Notes: a model not told the origin generated them from the letters alone. Counted from the stretch's first letter, positions 18,838-28,405 are shown. The stretch is DNA of 64,000 nucleotides from Candidatus Opimibacter skivensis (GCA_016722045.1 JADKGY010000029.1:434001-498000); one strand, 5' to 3'. Numbers and translations: made by a program.

Positions 18838-19215
18838 TTAGCCACCCTTCTGTTTGGTTTGCTTGTACCCTGACTTTATAAGATAATCCATCACTTTCCG
18901 GACATGGTCACCCTGGATGATGAGTTCGCCATCTTTGAAGCTTCCGCCTGCAGAGCACATGGATTTCAATTTGGAAAGTAATTCGATAGAAGCTTTTTCA
19001 GGCCCAATGTGTCCTTCGATGAGCGTGACTTGTTTGCCACCCCGGTGTTTTTTATCTCTTGAAACATAAAGCTTCATTTGCGCTTTTGCCTGAGGGGTGA
19101 GTAGATCTTTCTCATCACGTTTTTCATGTTTCAATTCTGCCGGATCCGGGACATAGGGCTCCATGTCCGGGAAAAGATCTTTTAATTTCTGAAGGTCCTT
19201 GAGTGGGTCTGTCAT
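18838..19215 (-). CDS. SUI1-domain translation factor, YciH-like
   Basis: 125 residues. The C-terminal 75 residues match the SUI1/eIF1 fold of bacterial YciH proteins: the motif RGGKQVTLIEGHIG, then LLSKLKSMCSAGGSFKDGELIIQGDH. The N-terminal 45 residues are acidic/basic and less conserved. E. coli YciH influences start-site fidelity; a similar modulating role is inferred here. Monocistronic, divergent from the transporter gene at 19265. Confidence 0.92.
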   Translation of the reverse strand: MTDPLKDLQKLKDLFPDMEPYVPDPAELKHEKRDEKDLLTPQAKAQMKLYVSRDKKHRGGKQVTLIEGHIGPEKASIELLSKLKSMCSAGGSFKDGELIIQGDHVRKVMDYLIKSGYKQTKQKGG

Positions 19216-19264
19216 TGGTGCTGAAAATAAATGAGCCTAATGTTGAAGTGGTGATTATCTAAGC

Positions 19265-20095
19265 ATGCACAAGATAAGCAGGCTTAATAGTTTGGTATCT
19301 TTCGGCAATATGGCACAATTACTTTCTTCTAAGGCGACACGTTTGTTCCTGGTTCTGGGTGGATTCTTTATTGCCAATGCATTACTTGCGGAGTTTATTG
19401 GAATCAAGATATTTTCGCTTGAAAAGGTGTTTGGCTTTGCACCATTATCTATGACTATTTTCGGTGTGGGGGATTTGGGGTTTAATCTGACGGCAGGAGT
19501 CCTCCTATGGCCTGTGGTATTCATCATGACGGATATCATCAATGAGTATTACGGTGTAAAAGGTGTAAGGTTTTTGTCCTGGCTTGCAGTGATTCTGATC
19601 GTTTATGCCTTCCTGATAGCCTTTTTTGCGATAAAAACGCCTCCTAACGAATGGTGGCAACATACAAGCGGTCTTCGGGATGATCCGTCTAAAAGTCTTC
19701 CGGATATGAATCTGGCCTTTTCACGGATATTCGGACAGGGATTGTGGATCATCATTGGCTCGGTTGTAGCATTTCTTCTTGGTCAATTGATCGATGTGAT
19801 CGTATTTCATAAAATACGGAAAATAACAGGTGAGAAAAAGATGTGGCTGAGATCTACAGGGTCGACCCTTGTTTCTCAGTTGGTAGATAGTTTTGTAGTC
19901 TTGATCATCGCCTTTTATATTGGTTCTAATTGGGACCTGGGACGTGTTCTGGCCATTGCTACAGTCAATTACATATATAAGTTTACGATGGCCATCCTGA
20001 TGACACCGGTGATCTATGGGGTACATGGGATGATCGAGCGGTATCTGGGAGAGGAAGAGGCATTTGAATTGAAATTGAATGCGGCGAGTCAGTAG
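19265..20095 (+). CDS. Queuosine precursor transporter (VUT/YhhQ family)
   Basis: 276-residue inner-membrane protein with about six hydrophobic segments. It matches the DUF165/YhhQ family: FFIANALLAEFIGIKIF, then DIINEYYGVKGVRFLSW, and QLIDVIVFHKIRKITGEKKMWLRSTGSTLVSQLVDSF with its conserved Gln/Asp pairs. Characterised YhhQ imports preQ0/preQ1 for tRNA queuosine synthesis. A second ATG at 19310 (MAQLLSSKA) is an alternative start that removes 15 weakly conserved residues. No queuosine synthesis genes lie nearby. Confidence 0.9.
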   Translation: MHKISRLNSLVSFGNMAQLLSSKATRLFLVLGGFFIANALLAEFIGIKIFSLEKVFGFAPLSMTIFGVGDLGFNLTAGVLLWPVVFIMTDIINEYYGVKGVRFLSWLAVILIVYAFLIAFFAIKTPPNEWWQHTSGLRDDPSKSLPDMNLAFSRIFGQGLWIIIGSVVAFLLGQLIDVIVFHKIRKITGEKKMWLRSTGSTLVSQLVDSFVVLIIAFYIGSNWDLGRVLAIATVNYIYKFTMAILMTPVIYGVHGMIERYLGEEEAFELKLNAASQ

Positions 20096-20138
20096 CCCAT
20101 CTCGAACTCCTTAAAGTTGATTTTCCGAAATACCAAAA

Positions 20139-20187
20139 GACATCGTGGCACGACTAGTGGTGGCACGACTAGTCGTGCCACGATGTC
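20139..20187. repeat. 18-bp perfect inverted repeat with internal tandem repeat
   Basis: Arms GACATCGTGGCACGACTA (20139-20156) and its exact reverse complement (20170-20187) flank 13 bases. GTGGCACGACTAGT also occurs twice in direct orientation with a 15-bp period, and the second copy forms an 18-bp perfect palindrome centred on ACTAGT. It lies 44 bases after the transporter stop. No T-run follows it, so it is a poor simple terminator. The remaining 20188-20429 shows nothing else I recognise. Confidence 0.9.
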
Positions 20188-20429
20188 ATAACTCCTTGAT
20201 AATACACATAGTTATAAGTGGAACAATGGCACACAATTTTGGCCAAAACTGAACCTAAAATTGGCTAAAAACCGATAAAGAGGGATTGGTCTGTTTCTTA
20301 AAATATTTAATTACCAACACTCCAGGTTGAAATTCTCAATCAATTAATTTCCAGATGAAAATACATTACGTTTTATAAGCATGGGTGCATCCGCTTTCGT
20401 ATTTAAAAATATCTTATACACCAAAATTA

Positions 20430-20437
20430 TATCTTTG
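20430..20437 (+). promoter_or_regulatory. Bacteroidota -7 promoter box 4 nt before the smc ATG
   Basis: TATCTTTG matches TAnnTTTG and ends only 4 bases before the ATG at 20442. If used, the transcript would start at or just inside the start codon, giving a leaderless mRNA. Confidence 0.5.
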
Positions 20438-20441
20438 GCTC

Positions 20442-23400
20442 ATGCGCCTGAAGAGTCTGGAATTAAAGGGGTTTAAAAGCTTCGCCAATGATACGCTCCT
20501 TCATTTTGATGAAGATGTGATAGGGATTGTGGGTCCAAACGGGTCCGGCAAATCCAATGTAGTCGATGCCATACGGTGGGTGCTCGGCGAGCAAAAAGGC
20601 AAAGAGCTCCGCCTTGAGAATATGGGCGATGTCATCTTTAACGGAACTAAAAAGCGCAAAGCAAGCGCCGCAGCTTCAGTAGCCATCACATTCGACAATA
20701 ACCTTGGCCTACTTCCTTCTGAATATCAGGAAGTGGTCATCTCAAGACATCTCTACAGAAGTGGTGAGAGTGAATACAAACTCAATGGCGTCACCTGCCG
20801 ATTAAAGGATATTCAATCCATTCTGATCGATACAGGTATAGGTTCAAATTCATATGCCATCATAGCTCTCGGCATGGTGGATGATATCCTTTACGACAAG
20901 GACAATGCCCGACGCAAGATGTTTGAACAGGCAGCCGGCATTTCGAAATATAAAAAGCGGAAACATGAAACCATGTTAAAGCTCAAGCTAACGTCTGATG
21001 ACCTGATCCGGATCGATGATATCCTGAAAGAAATCCAGACGAATCTTGAATTATTAGAAAAGCAGGCGAAACGAACACGAAAATTTGTTGAGCTAAAAAG
21101 TGATTACAAATCATTAAGTCTCACACTGGGTGCACGAAATAATTTTGAACTCCGCGATCTCTTCGCGCAGTCTGAAAAAAAGATCCAGGATGAAACTGAC
21201 AATTATTCAAGACTTGAAGCAGACCTGAGTGTCCTTCATGCTCATCTTGAAAAATTGAGAAAAGATCATCTGGGTGATGAACTGACAGTCGGATCTTTCC
21301 AGAGAGAATTAAATGAACTGGTCGCAAATATCCGCACCATTGAAAATGAGAAAAGCCTCGCTGATCAGAAAATAGTATTCATCAGGCAGAACAAGCAAAA
21401 TCTTGAAACGCAGATCTCCATGGCGACAAAGCGTCTGGAAAAACTGAATGATGAAATTCTGTCTTTACGGACTGGTTACACTGAAAATGAACAGATCCTG
21501 AATGAACATCTCTCCACATTGACTGAATCACAGCATCAACGTGATGAAATAGCCAGGAAATACGAGGAGATGATGAGCAATCGTGAGGCGGTAAGCAACC
21601 TTCACCAGCAGTTTGAAAAAGAAGTTTTTGATCTCGAAAAAAATATTGCCGTTTTCATTAACAATGCCGACATCATCAACAATGAAAATAAAATCGTTGC
21701 AGATGAAACTCAAAAGCTTACCCTTGAACATGAACAGCTAAAGCAACATTTACAGGAAGAGGAAGAACAAAAAGAACTAGCTGCAAAAGCATTAGCTGGT
21801 CTTGAAGAACAGGAAATGAACCGCATGCGGACGATCCGTGAACTTGAAATCGATCTTACTGCTCAATTAGACCACCTGCGCCAGACTCAACGTACGCTTG
21901 ATGCACGAACGCATGAGGCTGAATTGCTTAAGGACATGATTTCAAATCTTGAAGGTTTCCCGGAGTCCATTAAGTTTTTAAACAAAACACAAGACTGGAA
22001 CGTAACAGCACCGCTTCTGTCCGATGTTATATATTGTGATCAGCAGCATCGTGTCATTGTTGAACAAATCCTTGAGCCCTATCTCAATTACTACGTAGTT
22101 AATACATGGGATGAGGCAGCACGCGCTGTGAAACTTCTAAGCTTTGCACAAAAAGGAAGGGCAAACTTTTGTATACTTTCTGAATACAATGAAACCCCGT
22201 CAATCATTGACTTCGAGGGATTGACACCCCTGCTGGCGAATCTGGAAATCGAGCACGGATACGAAAGCCTTGTAAGGCAATTGCTACACAAAGTATATGT
22301 GACAGAAGGATCACCACTTGATATAAACTGGGAAGACTATCCTCTGAAAGGGATGACAGTCATTGACAAGCAGGCGCAAATGATCAGGCGTTCGCATCAA
22401 TTGGCCGGTGGAAGTATTGGTTTATTCGAAGGAAAGAAATTAGGTCGGAAGAAGCATCTTGATCATCTTGAGCAGGAGATAATAACACTACGTCATGAGT
22501 GGCATCAGTTGCAATCCGGGGTGCAGCATGCCCAGGCAAAACTTGCTTCCCTTCAGGCCGTTGATATCAGTGCTCAATTACAATCGACCAGGTCAAAAGT
22601 GGTCGGTCTGCTTCAATCTTGGGCGGAAACGAATAGCAGGCTTAGTCATGTGCGGGAACGTAAAGAAGAAAACGATCAACGCCATCATAAAAACAATGAA
22701 GCTCTGCGCGAAATTGATTTAAAAATTGCAGTCTCCACATCTGAACTTGAAGAAAAGAAAACCAAATACCGGGACTATGCTCAATCCATGGAACAATCGG
22801 AAGAGCATTATTATGATATTCAACGCCAACTCAATGCTGCCGAAGCTGCAAGTAATGAAATAAAGCTTCAGGAAATACACCTTTCCAATAAACTGGAAAG
22901 TCTCGGTCGTGAGCTTAAGTACCATATTGACCAGCAACATCAACTTCAACAAAATACCGCTTTGCAGCAAACGCAGATTGAATCTGAATCTATAGAGTTA
23001 GAAAACATGATCATGCTTTCGTCTGCGATGTCTGGAGACCTTCAGGAAAAATACATTGATAAGAAAAACAGAGAGATCACACTCACTGAAGTCGAACAGA
23101 ATTATTACGAGCAACGAAATCAGATAAGCGCTGCAGAAGAAAAAATAAAAATTGTCGAAAAGCAACGAAATGCGCTGCAGTATCTCATCAATGAGATGAA
23201 AGACAACCACAGTCAGTTGAAATACAAACTGATAGCAATATCCGAACGGATGGAGGTGGAATTTGGTGTCAGGCTGGAAGATATCACTGCAGAACATTTA
23301 AATGAAGAGCTTCCACTTGACGAACTCGAAGCTAAAGTACTTCGACTGCGCAACCGGTTGGAAAATTATGGTGAGATCAATCCTATGGCCATTGAAGCCT

Positions 23401-23999
23401 ATGAAGAGATTAAGATCAGGTATGACAACATCAATAATCAACGTCAGGACGTACTCAGTGCAAAAGAATCTCTTCTTTCTACTATAACTGAAATCGAACT
23501 CACTGCCACAAGCCAGTTTATGGAAGCATTCGACAAAGTCCGTGAGAATTTTATTGAAGTATTTCGGAGCTTATTCACTGATGATGATACCTGTGATCTT
23601 ATCCTCATGGATCCGACTGATCCACTTGAATCAGCCATTGATATCATCGCCAAACCAAAAGGGAAAAGACCTAAATCTTTATCTCAGTTATCAGGAGGCG
23701 AAAAGACCCTCACTGCAATTGCTCTTCTCTTTGCGCTCTATTTGATGAAGCCTGCACCTTTTTGCGTATTTGATGAAGTGGATGCGCCATTGGATGATGC
23801 TAATATCCAGAAGTTCAATAAAATCATAAAGAGGTTCTCTGCTCAATCACAGTTCATTATCGTGACACACAATAAAACGACAATGGCGGCAGTGGATACT
23901 ATTTATGGCGTCTTTATGGAAGAACAGGGTATTTCCGGATTGAGCCAGGTTGATTTCAGAGCTTTCGATGATGCTGATATGCTGGCACTTCAAAATTAG
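20442..23999 (+). CDS. smc: Chromosome segregation protein SMC
   Basis: ATP-driven condensin subunit for chromosome compaction and segregation. 1185 residues from the chosen ATG (MRLKSLELKGFKSFAND, the conserved SMC start; an upstream GTG at 20385 adds non-homologous residues). Walker A GPNGSGKS at 31-38, followed by NVVDAIRWVLGEQ. Coiled coil to about 500, hinge about 500-640, second coiled coil, then signature LSGGEKTLTAIALLFALY near 1083 and Walker B FCVFDEVDAPLDD near 1107. ScpA/ScpB are not in the window. An octamer repeat array starts just after the stop. Confidence 0.98.
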   Translation: MRLKSLELKGFKSFANDTLLHFDEDVIGIVGPNGSGKSNVVDAIRWVLGEQKGKELRLENMGDVIFNGTKKRKASAAASVAITFDNNLGLLPSEYQEVVISRHLYRSGESEYKLNGVTCRLKDIQSILIDTGIGSNSYAIIALGMVDDILYDKDNARRKMFEQAAGISKYKKRKHETMLKLKLTSDDLIRIDDILKEIQTNLELLEKQAKRTRKFVELKSDYKSLSLTLGARNNFELRDLFAQSEKKIQDETDNYSRLEADLSVLHAHLEKLRKDHLGDELTVGSFQRELNELVANIRTIENEKSLADQKIVFIRQNKQNLETQISMATKRLEKLNDEILSLRTGYTENEQILNEHLSTLTESQHQRDEIARKYEEMMSNREAVSNLHQQFEKEVFDLEKNIAVFINNADIINNENKIVADETQKLTLEHEQLKQHLQEEEEQKELAAKALAGLEEQEMNRMRTIRELEIDLTAQLDHLRQTQRTLDARTHEAELLKDMISNLEGFPESIKFLNKTQDWNVTAPLLSDVIYCDQQHRVIVEQILEPYLNYYVVNTWDEAARAVKLLSFAQKGRANFCILSEYNETPSIIDFEGLTPLLANLEIEHGYESLVRQLLHKVYVTEGSPLDINWEDYPLKGMTVIDKQAQMIRRSHQLAGGSIGLFEGKKLGRKKHLDHLEQEIITLRHEWHQLQSGVQHAQAKLASLQAVDISAQLQSTRSKVVGLLQSWAETNSRLSHVRERKEENDQRHHKNNEALREIDLKIAVSTSELEEKKTKYRDYAQSMEQSEEHYYDIQRQLNAAEAASNEIKLQEIHLSNKLESLGRELKYHIDQQHQLQQNTALQQTQIESESIELENMIMLSSAMSGDLQEKYIDKKNREITLTEVEQNYYEQRNQISAAEEKIKIVEKQRNALQYLINEMKDNHSQLKYKLIAISERMEVEFGVRLEDITAEHLNEELPLDELEAKVLRLRNRLENYGEINPMAIEAYEEIKIRYDNINNQRQDVLSAKESLLSTITEIELTATSQFMEAFDKVRENFIEVFRSLFTDDDTCDLILMDPTDPLESAIDIIAKPKGKRPKSLSQLSGGEKTLTAIALLFALYLMKPAPFCVFDEVDAPLDDANIQKFNKIIKRFSAQSQFIIVTHNKTTMAAVDTIYGVFMEEQGISGLSQVDFRAFDDADMLALQN

Positions 24000-24002
24000 T
24001 AA

Positions 24003-24070
24003 TCAGTGATCTTGTGATCTTGTGATCTGATGATCTTATGATCTTATGATCAGTGATATAGTGATCAGTA
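24003..24070. repeat. Octanucleotide array GTGATCTT/TGATCTTA after smc
   Basis: Roughly seven units of 8 bp (GTGATCTT, then TGATCTTA, then TGATCAG variants) directly follow the smc stop codon. Related GTGATC octads occur at 25795-25842. Confidence 0.88.
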
Positions 24071-24147
24071 CATTCACTGTTGATCTCATGAAAGAATGTG
24101 CCTAAATTTTAAGACGCGATAAATAAAGTCTCTACACCCGGCGTACT

Positions 24148-24220
24148 CTATGCCCTATGCTCTTTGCTCTTTGCTCTTTGTTCCTTTGCATTTTGCCTTT
24201 TGCTCTTCGCCCTTTCCTTT
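24148..24220. repeat. GCTCTTT heptad array upstream of the YkuK-like gene
   Basis: GCCCTAT, three exact GCTCTTT units, then decaying GTTCCTTTG/CATTTTGCC/TTTTGCTC units. This pyrimidine-rich stretch creates a false N-terminal extension of the downstream reading frame. Confidence 0.85.
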
Positions 24221-24269
24221 TTTTATTTCGTCGATTTCGTTAAATTCACACGTTAAAAAAAATCTCTAT

Positions 24270-24740
24270 ATGGCCTGGAGAAGATTTAATGGTGAAAGGA
24301 TTGAAGAAAATATCCTGGATGCTGTCCGGTCAACAGTTGCGCGCGAAGTGGCTGATGGCTACAAACTAAAGGTTTGCATTGGTACAGATTCCCAGGTTAG
24401 AGGTACGATCACAGAATATGCTACTGTTATCGTTTTCCTGCGCGAAAAGAAAGGCGGTTTCATGTTTATTCACAACGAAAAATCTGAAAAACTGATAAGC
24501 CTTCGAGAGCGCATGATCACTGAAGTGTGGAAATCAGTGGAAGTCGCCTACAAGCTTTGTGACTTGCTGGATGAATTTGATGTCGGCCTTGAAGTTCATG
24601 CGGATATCAATACAGACCCCCATTTCAAATCCAATGAAGCGCTCAAAGAAGCTATGGGGTATATCCTGGGTATGGGTTTTGTCTTTAAAGCAAAGCCTGA
24701 TGCATTTGCCAGTTCATACTGTGCAGATAAAGTGGTGTAA
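24270..24740 (+). CDS. YkuK-like RNase H-fold protein (DUF458)
   Basis: 156 residues from MAWRRFNGER. Matches the DUF458/YkuK family: VCIGTDSQVRGTITEYATVI, then LRERMITEVWKSVEVA, then VGLEVHADINTDPHFKSNEA and a C-terminal AFASSYCADKVV. The acidic residues in GTDSQ and HADIN suggest an RNase H-like metal site; YkuK proteins are described as predicted RNase H-related nucleases without a firm assignment. The first 40 codons of the open frame (from 24150) are repeat-derived and excluded. Confidence 0.88.
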   Translation: MAWRRFNGERIEENILDAVRSTVAREVADGYKLKVCIGTDSQVRGTITEYATVIVFLREKKGGFMFIHNEKSEKLISLRERMITEVWKSVEVAYKLCDLLDEFDVGLEVHADINTDPHFKSNEALKEAMGYILGMGFVFKAKPDAFASSYCADKVV

Positions 24741-24811
24741 GCAGGGAGCAGGGAGAAGGGGAGAACAGGGAGCCGTGAAACGTCAAGCGTGAGGCTGAAT
24801 GCTTAATTAAA

Positions 24812-24938
24812 TTCGCTATTCTTTATTCGTTACTATTTGATTCGTTATTCGTTATTCGTTACTTGTTATTCGTTATTTGTTATTTGTTATTTGTTATTTG
24901 TTATTTGTTATTCGTTACTCGTTACTCGTTATTCTTTA
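24812..24938. repeat. TTCGTTA/TTTGTTA heptad array ending inside the stop codon of the next gene
   Basis: From 24841 fourteen consecutive heptads of form YTYGTTA run in one register to 24938, preceded by a degraded stretch from 24812. The last units supply the TAA stop (24929-24931, minus strand) and final codons of the convergent gene. A small AGGGAG-rich patch lies at 24742-24772. Confidence 0.93.
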
Positions 24939-25435
24939 TGTGGTCTTTTTTCGATGATCTTGATCACTTGTGCTGAATCGCGTTTCATTTTTTCCTGCTC
25001 CATGCGTTTTGCAATCTTTGCTACTTCAGCTTCGAACATCAATGGTTGGCCATTAAGATGACGGTGATACAATAAAACGATAATCCTGGCCATATCATCC
25101 GGAACCGAGATTCCTTTCAATTTCAGATAATGTGATATCCTGGATCCTTCATCTAAACCCCAGTTTAATTGTACCCATTTCACAAGACCGAAATGGCTTT
25201 TGGCGATTAATGAATCCGGGGCATTTTTAAAGTTGGCAATACCTGCTGCATCGGAAAGTCGATTGAGTTCTGAAAATGCATCTTCAAGATCAACAGGGAT
25301 ATAGACGCCGTTGATCATTTCCAGCTTAATACGTTTGGCATAATTAGCTTCAAATTCCTTTGGGGTCTGAGCCGCAGCTAAGCCAAAAGAACCAATGAAT
25401 ATGGACAGGAAGAGGAGTTTTTTAAATTTGATCAT
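24929..25435 (-). CDS. Exported protein, DUF6794-like
   Basis: 168 residues from MIKFKKLLFLS. The signal peptide ends GLAAAQ. The mature part has VDLEDAFSELNRLSD, KSHFGLVKWVQLNWGL and KLKGISVPDDMARIIVLLYHRHLNG, which I associate with the DUF6794 family. No function is known to me. There is no lipobox cysteine, so it is probably periplasmic. An upstream ATG adding 10 residues (to 25465) is less likely because it spoils the signal peptide. The final codons and stop fall in a heptad array. Confidence 0.8.
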   Translation of the reverse strand: MIKFKKLLFLSIFIGSFGLAAAQTPKEFEANYAKRIKLEMINGVYIPVDLEDAFSELNRLSDAAGIANFKNAPDSLIAKSHFGLVKWVQLNWGLDEGSRISHYLKLKGISVPDDMARIIVLLYHRHLNGQPLMFEAEVAKIAKRMEQEKMKRDSAQVIKIIEKRPHKE

Positions 25436-25497
25436 AACGAATGTATAAACCACAAAGGGCTTCAATATATTGCACGCTCAAATAGTTCCCGGATACG

Positions 25498-25797
25498 ATG
25501 TTTTCTTCGAAACAAGGCCAACAAAATCAATACATGGTGATCATAATTCTGGGGCAGGCCGTGATCTATCTTTCGTTATGGCTTTGGAATGAATATGTGG
25601 CTTCATATATCTCACTGATCTTTCCGATTATGATCTTTATCATCCTGATCCTGGCTTTGATTGCTGACTGGATAGAACCTTCACGGATCCCGGGATGGTA
25701 TTATAAAGTGATGATTATTTCTATCATCATCCCGATTATCATCGGGGCAGTTTTTTATTACATCAATAATGGTCAAATAGGATGGCTAAACGAATGA
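25498..25797 (+). CDS. Small hydrophobic membrane protein
   Basis: 99 residues with three hydrophobic helices: about 13-32 (MVIIILGQAVIYLSLWLW), 36-57 (YISLIFPIMIFIILILALIA) and 68-90 (VMIISIIIPIIIGAVFYYI). Family not recognised; similar small proteins are scattered through Bacteroidota. The TGA stop is the beginning of the first octad of the following TGATCGGG array. Confidence 0.8.
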   Translation: MFSSKQGQQNQYMVIIILGQAVIYLSLWLWNEYVASYISLIFPIMIFIILILALIADWIEPSRIPGWYYKVMIISIIIPIIIGAVFYYINNGQIGWLNE

Positions 25798-25842
25798 TCG
25801 GGTGATCGAGTGATCAAGTGGTCAGGTGATCTACTGATTTAG
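25795..25842. repeat. TGATCGGG-type octad array overlapping a stop codon
   Basis: Six 8-bp units in register (TGATCGGG, TGATCGAG, TGATCAAG, TGGTCAGG, TGATCTAC, TGATTTAG). The first unit contains the TGA stop of the upstream gene. Confidence 0.88.
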
Positions 25843-25858
25843 TAGTATGATTTCTCTT

Positions 25859-25956
25859 CTGCCATTTCTGGCTTTTCCTCCTTTCTTCCTTTTCCGCCTT
25901 TTCTGCCCTTTCTGCCTTTTCTGCCTTTTCCGCCTTTTCTGCCTATTCTGCCCTCC
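25859..25956. repeat. TTTTCTGCC nonanucleotide array at the mutS2 3' end
   Basis: About ten 9-bp units of the form TGCCTTTTC/CGCCTTTTC run to the base before the mutS2 stop codon. A reverse-complement relative, AAGGCGGAA units, follows dnaG at 41792. Confidence 0.9.
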
Positions 25957-28338
25957 TTAGATTATCCCTATTGTGACCCCATCCCCACCCTGATTTTTTT
26001 CAGCAAATTGAATGGTTTTGAATGGGTAGACTTTCATCGTTCTGGCCACTATCTGCCGTAAGACCCCTGTTCCCTTTCCATGGACAATTCTGATCTGGTA
26101 TTGACTGCTCATGAAGGCTGCATCAATAAATCGCTCCAGATAATGCAATGCTTCTTCAGGAAGCATGCCACGGATATCCAATTCATTTTCAAACTTCGTA
26201 TAATCGACTACGTCAGTTTGAAGACTTCGCTGTGCCTTTATTTCGATAGGCACTTTTGCAGGAACCAGCTCTGTAAGTGGTATAGTCATTTGCAACTGAC
26301 CAATCAGAACGACAGCATTATTTTTTACGATTCTCTCTATAATACCTACTTGTTGGGTTGAATTTAATTTGACATGCTCACCGACATGAAATTCTTTTTT
26401 GACACCTGATACATCAATCAGGTCTTCAGCAAGGGATTTGATTTCTGTACTAAATCCTTTTTGCTTTTCTTTGATGCGCTCTATCTGTTCTTTAGCTTTC
26501 TCCGCATCTTTTTCTTTTCTCAAATCTTTCATCAGCTTGTTCATCTCCTGGCTGTATTGAGATACTTCCTGGAGTGAAGCTTTCTTTTGATCGATTTTAA
26601 ATCGCTTTCTCTTTATTTCAAGATCCAATCTTAATTGTTCGTAATTGGCAATCAATCTGTCGAGTTCTCTTTGTCGGTCTTTTACAGACTTTATTTCCGT
26701 GTCGAGTTTTTGCGTTTTGTTATCAAGATCATGTATGAGGTCTTCCAGTTCTACGGTTTGTGTACCTGCAGCTTTTCTGGCATAATCAATTACATCCTGG
26801 GGCAGGCCTGTGCGTTCTGCGATCTCAAAAGCAAAAGAGCTTCCTGGTTTTCCGATCTTAAGCTGATATGTAGGACTGATACGTTCTTTGTCAAACATCA
26901 TGGCTCCATTTACTACTCCTTTCGTCCGATGCGCATACATTTTGATATTCGGATAATGTGTAGTCAATACTCCAAAAGAATGACGCTTGACCAATGTATC
27001 AAGAATGGCCTCTGCGATCGCTCCACCGATTTTAGGATCCGTACCTGAACCAAACTCATCCACAAGAATTAATGTAGACTCATCAGCTGTGGCCAATGTT
27101 TCCTTCATATTTTTTAACCGCGAGCTATATGTTGACAGATCCTCTTCGATAGATTGCTGATCACCTATGTCTACTGATATTCGCTTCATGACACTGATGA
27201 CAGACGCACCATCGGCCGGGATCAGCATCCCACATTGAGCCATGACCTGGATTAATCCTGTCGCCTTCATCAGAATGGATTTTCCACCGGCATTCGGACC
27301 ACTCAGGATCAGGAGTCGGTTAGGAGAATTCAGTACGAGATCAAATGCAATGACTTCTTTTCCCTTCGCTTTATTTTTGATGTATAACAGAGGATGCCTA
27401 GCCTGAAGCAGATGGAGTGTGGCTTCATCCTGAATTTTAGGCCGTGTACCCTTATATGCATTTCCCAATATTGTCATGCACTGAATTATATCCCAATGAT
27501 GGATCAAACTGCATACGGCTTCGATATCCTCTCTGAAAGGGCGCAGAAAATGACATAATTCGCGTAATAATCTTAAAACCTCTTTTTTGAAATCCCCTTC
27601 AAATTCAATGATGTTGTTATTGATTTCAACGATGACATCAGGTTCGATAAAAGCGGTTCGGCCGGTTGTGGATTCATCATGAATGATCCCCTTTATTTTT
27701 CGCTTATACTCAGCCTGTACGCAGAGTACTCTTCTACCCGACCTAATGGATTCAACTGTATCTGTAAGCCATCCCTCACCTTTGTATCTTGCGATTAATC
27801 TTTGGAATTCCCTGTTTAATTTTGAAGCTTCTGATTCTATAGATCTTGAAATTGCCAGAAGTTCTGGTGATGCATCTGGTCTCACATCCCCCTTCTCATC
27901 TATAATAACTCTAATTTTTTTTATTAAAGTAGAAGGATTTAATGCTTGTGCGGTCCATTGACTTATAGTAGGGTAATCTCGTCTGTAATCAGGTTTTTCA
28001 AAAAACTGATGCACAAGTCTTACCTGTTCCATCTGTTTTCCCATCTCATGGATATCTTCCTGCGGAATGACATAGCCCTCTATAGAAAGATGCTCTAAAG
28101 ATGTGGTCACATCTTCATATGGACTCAGCTGAAAACGTGACGACAATGTTGAGATGTCTGAATAGTCAAATATTTCATCCAAACGGTACCGAATAGCATC
28201 GATATCGGTTAAAGGATGAAGTTCCAGACATGATGTCCGCCCGTGGACACCACGTGCATAACCTGCAAGCAACTCCCTGATTTTGTGAAATTCAAGTTGT
28301 TCTTCTGCGGAAGGTGAAATATCTACGAAATGGGACAT
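25957..28338 (-). CDS. mutS2: Endonuclease MutS2
   Basis: MutS-family ATPase with a C-terminal Smr nuclease domain. MutS2 proteins are implicated in suppressing recombination and, in B. subtilis, in rescue of collided ribosomes. 793 residues. No mismatch-recognition domain. Walker A GPNAGGKS near 345-353, then Walker B LILVDEFGSGTDP. A long coiled coil runs about 530-630. The Smr domain starts LDIRGMLPEEAL near 717 and has HGKGTGVLR near 751. A TATTTTTG box ends 8 bases before the ATG. Confidence 0.96.
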   Translation of the reverse strand: MSHFVDISPSAEEQLEFHKIRELLAGYARGVHGRTSCLELHPLTDIDAIRYRLDEIFDYSDISTLSSRFQLSPYEDVTTSLEHLSIEGYVIPQEDIHEMGKQMEQVRLVHQFFEKPDYRRDYPTISQWTAQALNPSTLIKKIRVIIDEKGDVRPDASPELLAISRSIESEASKLNREFQRLIARYKGEGWLTDTVESIRSGRRVLCVQAEYKRKIKGIIHDESTTGRTAFIEPDVIVEINNNIIEFEGDFKKEVLRLLRELCHFLRPFREDIEAVCSLIHHWDIIQCMTILGNAYKGTRPKIQDEATLHLLQARHPLLYIKNKAKGKEVIAFDLVLNSPNRLLILSGPNAGGKSILMKATGLIQVMAQCGMLIPADGASVISVMKRISVDIGDQQSIEEDLSTYSSRLKNMKETLATADESTLILVDEFGSGTDPKIGGAIAEAILDTLVKRHSFGVLTTHYPNIKMYAHRTKGVVNGAMMFDKERISPTYQLKIGKPGSSFAFEIAERTGLPQDVIDYARKAAGTQTVELEDLIHDLDNKTQKLDTEIKSVKDRQRELDRLIANYEQLRLDLEIKRKRFKIDQKKASLQEVSQYSQEMNKLMKDLRKEKDAEKAKEQIERIKEKQKGFSTEIKSLAEDLIDVSGVKKEFHVGEHVKLNSTQQVGIIERIVKNNAVVLIGQLQMTIPLTELVPAKVPIEIKAQRSLQTDVVDYTKFENELDIRGMLPEEALHYLERFIDAAFMSSQYQIRIVHGKGTGVLRQIVARTMKVYPFKTIQFAEKNQGGDGVTIGII

Positions 28339-28346
28339 GTGTACGG

Positions 28347-28354
28347 CAAAAATA
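28347..28354 (-). promoter_or_regulatory. Bacteroidota -7 promoter box 8 nt before the mutS2 ATG
   Basis: Minus-strand TATTTTTG matches TAnnTTTG with 8 bases to the ATG. Suggests a leaderless or nearly leaderless mRNA. Confidence 0.5.
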
Positions 28355-28405
28355 GGGTTTCACCTCAGATATATCAGATTACTTATGTTATAATTAACAT
28401 TCAAA

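Noticed and set aside
20139..20187. dif/XerCD site
   Set aside because: The two-armed 28-bp dif layout with a 6-bp spacer is not evident; symmetry and length differ.
24150..24269. N-terminal extension of the YkuK-like gene
   Set aside because: The 40 codons are derived from the GCTCTTT array and have no family homology.
24837..25061. Open frame rich in YSLFVTRYS-type peptide repeats
   Set aside because: It is a translation of the heptad array; similar frames occur at 48492-48692 and 57957-58178. No coding signal beyond the repeat.
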